64,000 nt of DNA. Origin: Candidatus Binataceae bacterium. GTDB lineage: Bacteria; Desulfobacterota; Binatia; Binatales; Binataceae. The position numbers and the translations under genes were made by a program. Shown here piece by piece: positions 54,449 to 62,481 of this stretch. Positions within the stretch are counted from its first letter, which is position 1. The number at the start of each line of letters is the position of its first letter. The stretch spans positions 1 through 64,000 of the forward strand of contig DASRHP010000010.1 in NCBI GenBank assembly GCA_035650475.1, read 5' to 3'. Below the pieces are notes generated by a model. The model worked only from the letters and a program-made list of their open reading frames with translations. It did not search any database and was not told the origin of the DNA.

Positions 54449-56149
54449 ATGCCCCACGACCTGCTCATCAAAGGCGGCGCCATCGTTGACGGCACCGGCG
54501 CGCCGCGTTTCACCGCCGACCTCGCGGTTTCCCGCGGCCGCATCACGGCTATCGGCAGGCTCGAGGGCGCCGCGCGGCGTACGATCGACGCCGACGGGCT
54601 GGTCGTCGCGCCCGGCTTTATCGATCCGCATACCCATTACGACGCGCAGATATGCTGGGACCCGCTGGTCACGTGCTCGTCATGGCACGGCGTGACCACG
54701 GTGATCATGGGCAACTGCGGCGTGGGGCTCGCTCCGTGCAAGCCCGACGAGCACGAGGTCGCAACCTGGAACCTGGTCCACGTCGAGGCAATCCCGTACG
54801 AGGTTCTGAGCCGCGGTCTCACCTGGGATTGGGCGAGTTTTCCCGACTATATGGAGGCGGCGCGGCGGCGCGGATGCGGAATCAATCTGGGATTCCTCGC
54901 CGCGCTGAGCCCGTTTCGCCATTTCGTGATGGGCGACGAGGCGATGAGCCGCGCGGCCAGCGAGGAGGAAACGCGCGCGATTCGCGAGTTGCTGCGCGAG
55001 GCGATGGCGGCCGGCGCCTTTGGCTTCTCGCTGACCGTGATGCCGCAGCATCTGGGCTACCAGAGCCAGCCGCTGGCCTGCCGGCTTGCCGGCGACGACG
55101 AGTTGCGCGCGTATGCCGGAGTGCTCAAAGAGGCCGGCCGCGGCGCGATCGAGATCGCGCTCACTCGCCAGCCGAGCACAGTTTCCGAGCGTGAGGCCGC
55201 GCTGCTCGATCTGCTGCTCGACGCGAGCGGCCGCCCGGTGACATGGCTCAATCTGCGCGACCGCAGCGACGATCCCACCGCCTGCATGGAGACGCTGCGC
55301 AAGCTGGAGCCGCTGCTTAGGCGCGGCGCCCGTCCGCAGGTCGCGGTGCGCCCGCTCATCGTCGAGTTCCATCTGCGCAACCCTTTCCTGTTCGGCAGCA
55401 TGCCGTCGGTCAAGCCGATTTTCGGCCAGCCGGTCGAGGCGCAGAAGAAGATGTACGCCGACCCCGCCTTCCGGCGCGCGTTCGCCGCCGAACTGCAACG
55501 GCGCACCGTGTTCGCCAACATCTGGGAGCGCGCGCAAATCAAGGAAGCGGTGAGCCCGGCGCTGCAATCACTGATATGGAAGACGGTGGCCGAGGCCGCG
55601 CGCGAGCGCGGGCGTGCGCACGCGGCGCTGGAGGTCTTCTTCGACCTCGCGATCGAGGACAATCTCGACATCGTTTACATGATGCCGCTGCTCGATATGG
55701 ACGAGGAGCGGGTGGCGGCGAAGTTCGCCGACCCGCGCACAATGATCGGGATCTCAGACGGCGGCGCGCACGTGGATATGCTGTGCAACGCTGGCTATCC
55801 CACCTACCTGCTCGGGACCTTCGTGCGCGAGAAGCGGGCGCTAACGGTCGAGCACGCGATCAAGCGCATCACCTCGGAACCGGCTGACTTCTTCGGAATC
55901 GCCGGCCGCGGCCGGCTCGCGCCGGGGATGGCGGCCGACGTCGTGATCTTCGATCCCGACACCGTCGCGTCCGCCATCCGGCCTGAGATTCGTCGCGACC
56001 TGCCCGGCGGCGGCCGCCGTCTCGTCACCCAGGCGGAGGGAATCCATTGCACGATTGTGAACGGCCAGATTCTGTTCGAAGCGGGACAACATAGCGGCGC
56101 CTTGCCGGGACGGGTATTGCGCTGCGCTGAGCTCGAACCGCAAGGCTGA
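54449..56149 (+). CDS. N-acyl-D-amino-acid deacylase-type amidohydrolase
   Basis: A 566-residue member of the D-aminoacylase/amidohydrolase superfamily. The metal HxH appears as PGFIDPHTHYDAQICWDP. The Cys-region is TTVIMGNCGVGLAPCKPDEH. Other features are LDAsGRPVTWLNLRDRS-like segments, GISDGGAHVDMLCNAGYPTY (metal-binding Asp/His) and a C-terminal LAPGMAADVVIFDPDTVAS. It probably hydrolyses an N-acyl or cyclic amide; substrate unknown. Ribosome site GGAGG 5 bases before ATG. It heads the accessory cluster and is spaced 17 bases from the next amidohydrolase. Confidence 0.85.
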   Translation: MPHDLLIKGGAIVDGTGAPRFTADLAVSRGRITAIGRLEGAARRTIDADGLVVAPGFIDPHTHYDAQICWDPLVTCSSWHGVTTVIMGNCGVGLAPCKPDEHEVATWNLVHVEAIPYEVLSRGLTWDWASFPDYMEAARRRGCGINLGFLAALSPFRHFVMGDEAMSRAASEEETRAIRELLREAMAAGAFGFSLTVMPQHLGYQSQPLACRLAGDDELRAYAGVLKEAGRGAIEIALTRQPSTVSEREAALLDLLLDASGRPVTWLNLRDRSDDPTACMETLRKLEPLLRRGARPQVAVRPLIVEFHLRNPFLFGSMPSVKPIFGQPVEAQKKMYADPAFRRAFAAELQRRTVFANIWERAQIKEAVSPALQSLIWKTVAEAARERGRAHAALEVFFDLAIEDNLDIVYMMPLLDMDEERVAAKFADPRTMIGISDGGAHVDMLCNAGYPTYLLGTFVREKRALTVEHAIKRITSEPADFFGIAGRGRLAPGMAADVVIFDPDTVASAIRPEIRRDLPGGGRRLVTQAEGIHCTIVNGQILFEAGQHSGALPGRVLRCAELEPQG

Positions 56150-56166
56150 GGAGGAAGTTGCCAGCA

Positions 56167-57273
56167 ATGGAAGCGATGAAGGTCGTATCTGCCGACTCGC
56201 ACATGACTGAACCCGCCGACCTGTGGGTCGAGCGGCTGGATAAAAAGTATCGCGACGACGCGCCGCGCGTGATCAGGAATCCCAGGTCCACCGGCCCGGC
56301 CTACCTGTTCGTCGGCCCGGGAATCCATCCGCTCGCCGTCGCCGCGGCGTTCGCCGCTGGCAAGGGCGGCGAGGCGCTGCGCGAGCACATGAAGCACGGC
56401 TACGAGGCCGCGCGGCCAAGCGGATGGGATCCGGTGGAGCGGCTGAAGGACCAGGACCTCGACGGCGTGAAGGCCGAAGTCCTGTACTCGACGCTCGGGA
56501 TTGCGGTCTTCAACATGCCCGACGTCGAGCTTCAACAAGCCTGCCTGCGCGCATACAACGACTGGCTGGCCGAGTTCTGCCGGCACGATCCGCACCGGCT
56601 GATCGGCATCGGACTCTACTCGCTCAAGGCGCTGCCCGACGTCTCCGAGATCGAGCGCTGCGCGAAGATGGGGCTCAAGGGGATCCTGATCCTCGCTTCG
56701 GACAGCAATGACAAGCCGTACAGCGCGCCGGGGTTCGATCCGCTATGGCGAGCGTGCTCGGAAGCCGGGCTGCCGATTTCGCTGCACAAGCCGCTGGTGT
56801 CGGGGATGCCGCTTACGTCGGCGATGCCGACGATGGCGGACTTGCAGATCCACGTGATCCACGTCGTCGAGCAGTGCATCACGCGCCTTGTCTATGGCGG
56901 CGTGTTCGAGCGGTTTCCGAAGCTGAAGATCGTGTCGGCGGAGAACGACGTGGGATGGATTCCCAACTGGGTGCATCGCCTCGACCACGTCTTCTCCAAG
57001 GTCGCCAACGCGGCGCAGCTGCCGCTTAAGCCCAGCGACTACGTGCGGCGCAACGTGTGGGCGACCTTCCAGGACGATCCGCTGGGGCCGCGGACCTGGG
57101 AGTTCTTCGGCGCCAACAATTACATGTGGGCCTCCGACTTCCCCCACGCCGACTCGACTTTCCCCAACTCGCAGCAGGTGATCCGCGAGAACTTCGCCGG
57201 CGTGCCCGAGCAGATCACTCACGCGATCGTTTTCGAGAACGCCAACCGGCTGTATAACATGGGGCTGAATTAA
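56167..57273 (+). CDS. Amidohydrolase family 2 (ACMSD-like) metal-dependent hydrolase
   Basis: A 368-residue TIM-barrel amidohydrolase. Features: VVSADSHMTEPADLWVERL (a D-x-H-type start), GLPISLHKPLVSGM (metal His), VYGGVFERFPKLKIVSAEND and GWIPNWVHRLDHVF with the conserved acid region, then MWASDFPHADSTFPNSQQVI. The family includes decarboxylases and hydrolases that act on aromatic ring-cleavage products. ATG at 56167 has GGAGG 12 bases upstream; a TTG 9 bases earlier has too short a spacing. It is 17 bases downstream of the deacylase-like gene, so they are probably one operon. Confidence 0.85.
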   Translation: MEAMKVVSADSHMTEPADLWVERLDKKYRDDAPRVIRNPRSTGPAYLFVGPGIHPLAVAAAFAAGKGGEALREHMKHGYEAARPSGWDPVERLKDQDLDGVKAEVLYSTLGIAVFNMPDVELQQACLRAYNDWLAEFCRHDPHRLIGIGLYSLKALPDVSEIERCAKMGLKGILILASDSNDKPYSAPGFDPLWRACSEAGLPISLHKPLVSGMPLTSAMPTMADLQIHVIHVVEQCITRLVYGGVFERFPKLKIVSAENDVGWIPNWVHRLDHVFSKVANAAQLPLKPSDYVRRNVWATFQDDPLGPRTWEFFGANNYMWASDFPHADSTFPNSQQVIRENFAGVPEQITHAIVFENANRLYNMGLN

Positions 57274-57274
57274 C

Positions 57275-57315
57275 CCGGCGGCGGCGCGCAGCCCTCGGCT
57301 TTGCGCCGCCGCCGG
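57275..57315. terminator. GC-rich hairpin between converging catabolic genes
   Basis: A 13-base perfect inverted repeat (ccggcggcggcgc / gcgccgccgccgg) around a 15-base loop lies directly after the amidohydrolase stop. It lies between that gene and the converging lyase gene. No clear T-run follows, so the terminator label is tentative. Confidence 0.6.
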
Positions 57316-57345
57316 ATCACGCTCCCGAGCGCGGGGTTCGCCGCC

Positions 57346-58203
57346 TCAGCTCACGTAGCGCTGCTCCAGCTCGCGGATCTTGCCCAGGCCGAGCACGGCG
57401 AAGAAGTCGTTGACGAAGTCGTAGGTGCGGTTGCGCACCGCACCGACCATGCCCGATGCCTTCAGCTCCGTCATCGACGATTGCAGCGTGCGGAACATCA
57501 CTTCGAGGATCGTCGCGTTGACATTGAGCCGGAAGGGATAGCGCGCCAGTTCGGGCACTGGCAGCAACTGGCCGTTGTACAGCAGCGGAAGGTCGCCAAG
57601 CCGCCGGGCGTAGGCGTCGAGGTCGTCACGCGTCTTGATCCCGTCAACAAAGAGCAGGTCGGCGCCGGCGGCGCGATAGGCGCGGCATCGCCGCTCCGTC
57701 TCGTCCCATCCGGCGACCGCCAGCGCGTCGCAGCGCGCGATGATTACCAGATTGGGATCGCGCCGCGCGTCGCATGCCGCCCGCACCTTGGCGATCATCT
57801 CGGCTTGCGGGATCACCTGCTTGCCGGCGAGGAAGCCGCAACGTTTGGGGAAGACCTGGTCCTCGATGTGGAGCGCCGCGGCGCCCGCGTCCTCGTACTC
57901 GCGCACGGTGCGCCAGACGTTGAGCGGGTTGCCATAGCCGGTGTCGGCGTCGGAAACCACCGGAACGTCCACCGCCGCCGCGATGTAGCGCAGGTTGGCG
58001 ACCATCTCGCTCATCGTGATCAGCCCGACGTCGGGATAGCCGCGCGCGGCGGCGGTTCCTGCCCCCGACATGTAAACCAGCGGGAAGCCCGCCGCCTCGG
58101 CGATCTTTGCCTGCAAGCCATCGTACAGCAGCGGTCCGACCGCCATCGCGCCGCCGCCCAGCAGCTCGCGCAGCCGCGCTCTCATCTTCGCCCCGTCGCC
58201 CAT
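57346..58203 (-). CDS. Isocitrate lyase/PEP mutase-family protein
   Basis: A 285-residue TIM-barrel enzyme. Metal and substrate motifs: PVVSDADTGYGNPLNVWRTV (DxD), HIEDQVFPKRCGFLAGKQVI and ARCDALAVAGWDE. The key loop is KRCGF (residues about 120-124), where methylisocitrate lyase has KRCGH; the His is replaced by Phe, so the reaction is not simply 2-methylisocitrate cleavage. Oxaloacetate decarboxylases and 2,3-dimethylmalate lyases are also in this family. GGAGG 10 bases before the ATG at 58203 supports the start. It is divergent from the Rieske genes. Confidence 0.85.
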   Translation of the reverse strand: MGDGAKMRARLRELLGGGAMAVGPLLYDGLQAKIAEAAGFPLVYMSGAGTAAARGYPDVGLITMSEMVANLRYIAAAVDVPVVSDADTGYGNPLNVWRTVREYEDAGAAALHIEDQVFPKRCGFLAGKQVIPQAEMIAKVRAACDARRDPNLVIIARCDALAVAGWDETERRCRAYRAAGADLLFVDGIKTRDDLDAYARRLGDLPLLYNGQLLPVPELARYPFRLNVNATILEVMFRTLQSSMTELKASGMVGAVRNRTYDFVNDFFAVLGLGKIRELEQRYVS

Positions 58204-58393
58204 CGCGAATAATCCTCCGGGCGCGACCTGGATCGCGCCGCCATGAAGATTGCACGCCGCGCGCAAAGGTCAAGCGGCGCGGCCGCCCGCAGCCTTGCCC
58301 ACAGCGCACAACTGGCGATAACGTCCGCATCGTGGACCGGGTCAATCGAAACGCTGCCGCCGGCGCGGCGTGAGGCGACGGGGGACCGACGCG

Positions 58394-58870
58394 ATGGGCG
58401 TTGAGCTGCACGCGATCGAGCGCTTCCTTTACCGCGAGGCACGCCTGATGGACAGCCATCGGTACGAAGACTGGCTGGGCTTGTGGGCCGAGGAGGGGCC
58501 GATTACCTACTGGGTGCCGTGCAACGACGACGACATCGATCCCAGGGTCAACGTGTCGATCATCTACGATACGCGCACGCCGCTGCGTAACCGGATCATC
58601 CGGCTGCGCGAGACCTTGTGGCTGCGCGAGCAGGCGCCGCGCCTGCGCCGACTCATCTCGAATGTCGAGATCGAAAACGAGACGCTGAGCGAGGTCACGG
58701 TCAGCTCCAATTTCATCCTCGCCGAGCTGCATCGGCACAACCAGTACCTGTGGGCGGGGACCTCGCTGCACAAGCTGGAGCCGGCAGGCGACGGCTTCAG
58801 GATCCGCTCGAAGAAGGTCGTCCTGATCAACAACAATGAACCGCTGCCAAACCTGATGTTTCTGATTTGA
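58394..58870 (+). CDS. Aromatic-ring-hydroxylating dioxygenase beta subunit
   Basis: A 158-residue NTF2-fold protein of the ring-hydroxylating-dioxygenase beta family. Features: AIERFLYREARLMDSHRYED, WLGLWAEEGPITYWVP, RLRETLWLREQAPRLRRLIS and the strand NVEIENETLSEVTVSSNFI. Also FRIRSKKVVLINNNEPLPNL near the end. It forms the non-catalytic part of an alpha3beta3 enzyme; the alpha partner is 585 bases downstream. ATG at 58394 is chosen over an upstream GTG with no better signal. Its stop overlaps the next ATG (TGATG). Confidence 0.85.
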   Translation: MGVELHAIERFLYREARLMDSHRYEDWLGLWAEEGPITYWVPCNDDDIDPRVNVSIIYDTRTPLRNRIIRLRETLWLREQAPRLRRLISNVEIENETLSEVTVSSNFILAELHRHNQYLWAGTSLHKLEPAGDGFRIRSKKVVLINNNEPLPNLMFLI

Positions 58871-59106
58871 TGATGACGGACAACACCAATCATGCGGCCG
58901 GCGCGGTACTTCGGCTCGCCAGCGAGTTCGCCGCCGTCGACGTGGCGCGCGACGATCGCGGCAACGGCCCGCGCCTGATGATCCGCGACGCCCGCAGCGG
59001 GCGCTGCGTATTTCTCGATCCGCTCGAACTGGCGGCGCTTGCATGGGCGCGCCACGAGGAGCTCGCGCCATTCCTCGACCCGTCACGGATGGAACGTCGC
59101 GGCTGA
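58870..59106 (+). CDS. Small hypothetical protein in the Rieske locus
   Basis: A 78-residue soluble protein overlapping the dioxygenase beta-subunit stop by one base. The pattern is alternating strands (GAVLRLASEFAAVDVARDDR, GPRLMIRDARSGRCVFLDPL) and then a helix (ELAALAWARHEELAPFLDPS). I do not recognise a family. Its coupling to the beta subunit suggests a linked accessory role, which is inference. Confidence 0.6.
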   Translation: MMTDNTNHAAGAVLRLASEFAAVDVARDDRGNGPRLMIRDARSGRCVFLDPLELAALAWARHEELAPFLDPSRMERRG

Positions 59107-59125
59107 GCGCGCGGCCGGTACGGCG

Positions 59126-59395
59126 ATGACGAAGGTTGGCTTCATCGGACTCGGCGAGCAGGGCAAACCGCTCGCAATAAATGTCGCGAAGGGCGGCTTG
59201 GATCTGATGGTCTACGACCTGCGGCCCGAGCCGGTCGAAGAACTGAGCCTCGCGCTCGAACTGGGCGGCGAGTTGGAGATGGAGCTGCCGGCGGCGGCGC
59301 TCACCCGGCGGATGATCGTTCAGATGCTGGGCGAGCGCGGGGAAAAGGCGAGGGATAGCACGGGATTGCGGATTGATCGGAGTCGCCGTATATGA
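59126..59395 (+). pseudogene. Internally deleted 3-hydroxyisobutyrate dehydrogenase-family gene
   Basis: The start is a clear NAD-binding beta-alpha-beta unit: MTKVGFIGLGEQGKPLAINV, then DLMVYDLRPEPVEEL (residues 1-40). The next residues, SLALELGGELEMELPAAALT, match the last helix region of the same family (DLxLALExxxExGVPLPxxxL). The roughly 200 middle residues, including the catalytic Lys helix, are gone, and the junction keeps the frame. The tail (RDSTGLRIDRSRRI) is not family-like. It looks like an in-frame internal deletion, giving a nonfunctional 89-residue product. It lies between the dioxygenase beta and alpha genes. Confidence 0.65.
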
Positions 59396-59455
59396 GGTCA
59401 TAAGATAACGAGCGGCGGCGAAGATCGGAGAATTTCAGGAGGTCAAGCGGAGAGT

Positions 59456-60733
59456 ATGGCGACGATGCTTTCGACGCGGACCGACTACAGCGAACTCGTC
59501 CAGGACGACCGCGTGAGCGGACGCCTGTACTACGATTGTGCGATCTTCGAGGAAGAGCTCGCGAAGATCTGGTATCGGGACTGGATATACGTTGCGCACG
59601 AAAGTGAGATTCCGGAGCCCGGCGACTATGTAACACGGCAGATCGGACTCCAGCCCGTAATCGTCTCGCGCGACGAAGACCACCGAATACACCTGCTGCT
59701 CAACCGCTGCACCCATCGCGGCAACACCGTATGTCAGGGCGAGCGCGGCAACGCGCACGCCTTCCGTTGCGCCTATCACGGATGGACCTTCAACAATCGC
59801 GGCGCGCTGGTCGGGGTGCCATACGCCGCCGGCTACGACGGCTCGTTCCGCCGCGAGGAGTACGCGCTCGCATGCGTGCCCCGGATGGCGACCTATCGCG
59901 GGCTCATCTTCGGCAGCATGAGCGCGGCCGGGCCGAGCCTGGAAGAGAAGCTGGGCAACGCCGCCCGCCTTATCGACCAGTTCTGCGACCTTTCGCCCGA
60001 GGGCGAGGTCGTGCTTCGCTCGGGCGTGCTCAAGCATTCGTACAAGGGCAACTGGAAGATGGCGCTGGAGAATTCGGTCGACGGCTACCATCCGAATATC
60101 CTGCATCACGCCGCGATGACGCTGATCACCAAGGGGCGCAAGGTTGACATGGATGCGGTCTTCGGCGAGCGCACCGACGCGCTCGCGCGCGACCTCGGCG
60201 GCGGCAGCGCCCAACTGGATCTCACTACGATCAACCGCAAGCACGGCGGACGCACGGTGCCGCACGGATGGAGCCCCGAGGCATGGCGCGAATACCTTGA
60301 AGGGATGGAGCGACGCTACGGCGCAGAACGCGCGCAAGAGGTAATCGCCAACGGGCCCCCGCACTTCTGCATATTCCCGAATATCATTTTCATCCTTAAT
60401 CAGTTTCGCGTGATCCAGCCGGTGAGCGTCAACGAGACGAACATCTATTACTATCCGACAATGCTCAAGGGCGCGCCGCAGGAGATGAACCAGCGGCGGC
60501 TCGCCGAGACCTACCTGATTCACGGACCTGCCGGGCGCGTTGCGCCAGACGATTTCGAAGCCTACGAGCGCAACCAGGTCGGCTTCCAGGCGCGGGTCAA
60601 CGAATGGTTGGTGCTGCGCCGCGGGCTCCATCGCGAGCATCGCGAGGACGGCGGCACGCGCGCCGGCCATGAGACCGACGAAACCACCCAGCGCGGCATC
60701 TGGCGCCACTATCGCGAGATGATGAGCGCGTAG
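59456..60733 (+). CDS. Rieske 2Fe-2S ring-hydroxylating dioxygenase alpha subunit
   Basis: A 425-residue oxygenase. The Rieske cluster ligands are Cys85-x-His87 (CTHRGN) and Cys105-x2-His108 (CAYHGW). The mononuclear iron site is DGYHPNILHH (His212, His217) with a later Asp. Total length and domain order fit the large subunit of aromatic-ring dioxygenases. A ferredoxin or reductase is not visible in the window. AGGAGG lies 13 bases before the ATG. It follows the beta subunit, a small protein and the deleted dehydrogenase. The ring substrate is unknown. Confidence 0.92.
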   Translation: MATMLSTRTDYSELVQDDRVSGRLYYDCAIFEEELAKIWYRDWIYVAHESEIPEPGDYVTRQIGLQPVIVSRDEDHRIHLLLNRCTHRGNTVCQGERGNAHAFRCAYHGWTFNNRGALVGVPYAAGYDGSFRREEYALACVPRMATYRGLIFGSMSAAGPSLEEKLGNAARLIDQFCDLSPEGEVVLRSGVLKHSYKGNWKMALENSVDGYHPNILHHAAMTLITKGRKVDMDAVFGERTDALARDLGGGSAQLDLTTINRKHGGRTVPHGWSPEAWREYLEGMERRYGAERAQEVIANGPPHFCIFPNIIFILNQFRVIQPVSVNETNIYYYPTMLKGAPQEMNQRRLAETYLIHGPAGRVAPDDFEAYERNQVGFQARVNEWLVLRRGLHREHREDGGTRAGHETDETTQRGIWRHYREMMSA

Positions 60734-60802
60734 CGCACGGGGTAGGAAGGAGCTGCTCGGCCAGGAAGGTCGCTTCCCTCGATCTCAATTCCGTCCCCAG
60801 GC

Positions 60803-60853
60803 TCACTTCGCTCAGGATGGAATTGGCTTTCGCTGTCATTGTGAGCGAAGCGA
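60803..60853. repeat. Imperfect inverted repeat, REP-like
   Basis: tcacttcgctca and its near-reverse tgagcgaagcga, one mismatch, lie 27 bases apart in the gap after the Rieske alpha gene. The element is in noncoding DNA and could be a dispersed palindromic repeat or a weak hairpin. Only one copy was noticed. Confidence 0.4.
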
Positions 60854-60929
60854 AGATGTACGCCAAGCGATTTACCCCTTCTGGCTGAACAGGCAACGCT
60901 CCAGGGCGCGTTGCGTCGGAAGAGCGCGA

Positions 60930-62156
60930 TCAGCGCGACGCGCGATGCAGGATTGCAGCGCGTTCGAGTTCGCGCACGCGCTCGCGCGGGTAGCCGAGGT
61001 AGCGGCCGAGGACGTCCTCGTTGTGCTCGCCCAAAAGCGGCGCGCCGCCGCCGGCCGGCTCGGGGAAATTCGAGAAGTGCAGCGGAAAGCCGGGCAACTC
61101 GAACTCGCCCAGGATCGGATCGTTGACCGTCGTCAGCGTTCCGCGCTCGCGCAGATGCGGCAGCGCCATCGCTTCGTCGGGCGAGAGCACCGGCGCGACC
61201 GGCACGCGGTATTCGGCAAGCCGCGCGATCGCCGCTTCGTCGTCCGGCATCTCGGCGATCCACCCCTCGATGATGCGCACCAGCTCGGAGAGGTTCTCGG
61301 TCCGCCGTTGATTGTTCGCGAAGCGCTCGTCGCTCTTGAGCTCCGGCCGGCCCATCGCGTCGCACAGCTGGTTCCATTGATGGTCCACGCCGGCGACGAT
61401 TATCAGGTAGCGGCGATGACCTTTGAACATCCCGCACGGCGCGCCGTAGGAGATGTGATGGCCGGTGCGGCGCGGCTTAATCCTGCCGCCGCTCAAGCTG
61501 TACATCTGGATCGCCGTGTGATGGCAGTGGAAGTAGGCGTCGAGCAGCGCGACGTCGAGATGCTGGCCCTCGCCGGTGCGTTCGCGATGGAGCAGCGCGG
61601 CGACCACCGCCAGCGCGCCGTGCACGCCGGTGCTGACGTCGCCGAGCGCCGCGGTCGGGAAGTAGGGCGGGCCGTCCTCTTCGCCGATCATGTGGGTGAT
61701 GCCGGAATAGGCCTGGGCGATGAAGTCGTAGCCAGGCAGATGGGCGAGCGGGCCCTGCTGACCGAAGGTTGACACCGAGCACATCACCGCGCGCGGATTG
61801 AGCGCGCGGACGACCTCATAGCCGAGACCCATCCGCGCGATGACTCCCGGCGCGAAATTCTCCACCACCACGTCCACCTTGGGCACCAGCTCCTTTACGA
61901 TCGCGAGCCCGGCGGAGTTTTTGAGGTCGACGCAGAGGCTCAGCTTGCCGAGGTTCTGCTGGACGAAGTAGCCGCTGCGGCCGTCGCGGACCAGGGGCAG
62001 CTCGCGCGTGCGATCGCCGCCGGGAGCGATCTCGACCTTGATCACCTCGGCGCCCATCTGCGCCATCATCCGCGTGACCGTGGGGCCGGCGATAAACTGG
62101 GTGAAATCGAGGATTTTGTAGCCGTCGAGAACGTGCGTCGGATGGCTCGTGCCCAT
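60930..62156 (-). CDS. Family III CoA-transferase (CaiB/BaiF)
   Basis: A 408-residue enzyme. Features: YKILDFTQFIAGPTVTRMMA, GAEVIKVEIAPGGDRTRELP, DLKNSAGLAIVKELVPKVDV and VENFAPGVIARMGLGYE. The catalytic Asp is probably Asp173 in ALGDVSTGVHGALAVVAALL. The C-terminal region includes YRVPVAPVLSPDEAMALPHL. Family III enzymes move CoA between acids, as in oxalate, carnitine or aromatic acid pathways. The ATG at 62156 is chosen because MGTSHPTHVLDGYKIL begins the conserved part. It faces away from the sialidase-like gene. Confidence 0.88.
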   Translation of the reverse strand: MGTSHPTHVLDGYKILDFTQFIAGPTVTRMMAQMGAEVIKVEIAPGGDRTRELPLVRDGRSGYFVQQNLGKLSLCVDLKNSAGLAIVKELVPKVDVVVENFAPGVIARMGLGYEVVRALNPRAVMCSVSTFGQQGPLAHLPGYDFIAQAYSGITHMIGEEDGPPYFPTAALGDVSTGVHGALAVVAALLHRERTGEGQHLDVALLDAYFHCHHTAIQMYSLSGGRIKPRRTGHHISYGAPCGMFKGHRRYLIIVAGVDHQWNQLCDAMGRPELKSDERFANNQRRTENLSELVRIIEGWIAEMPDDEAAIARLAEYRVPVAPVLSPDEAMALPHLRERGTLTTVNDPILGEFELPGFPLHFSNFPEPAGGGAPLLGEHNEDVLGRYLGYPRERVRELERAAILHRASR

Positions 62157-62320
62157 GCGATGACCCGGAGCCGATGGGCGCTGCCGCGCGCCGCTGCCAG
62201 TCAGCAGTAAGACAAGCGCGTTCGGGTTGTCAAGTTTGGCCGCTTTGATCCACGCTCCCATCGGCGCGTCGCTCCGCGGCGGTGTGCAGTCCGAGGCGGC
62301 GCCCGCGCGGGAGAAACGTC

Positions 62321-62457
62321 ATGGCGAATTTCAGGCTCGAAAAGGACGGCCGGGTGGGAAGAACCCGGTCGCGGTGATGGGCGCGAAGGCGACGGTTGAC
62401 GCGCTGCGCGGCGGCGGCCGTGCGCTCAGGCTCGATTTGCTGCTCGACCGGAGTTGA
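62321..62457 (+). pseudogene. Enoyl-CoA hydratase-like remnant
   Basis: An ATG preceded by GGGAGAAA begins MANFRLEKDGRVGRTRSR and stops after 18 codons. The first 12 residues look like the N-terminus of enoyl-CoA hydratase/crotonase proteins. One frame over, the reading continues as NPVAVMGAKATVDALRGGGR to a stop at 62457. The two parts together may be the ends of one gene after deletion and frameshift. The similarity is short and the call is weak. The rest of the gap (62157-62481) shows nothing else. Confidence 0.3.
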
Positions 62458-62481
62458 GCGCGCGGCGCGTCGGCGCCTCAC

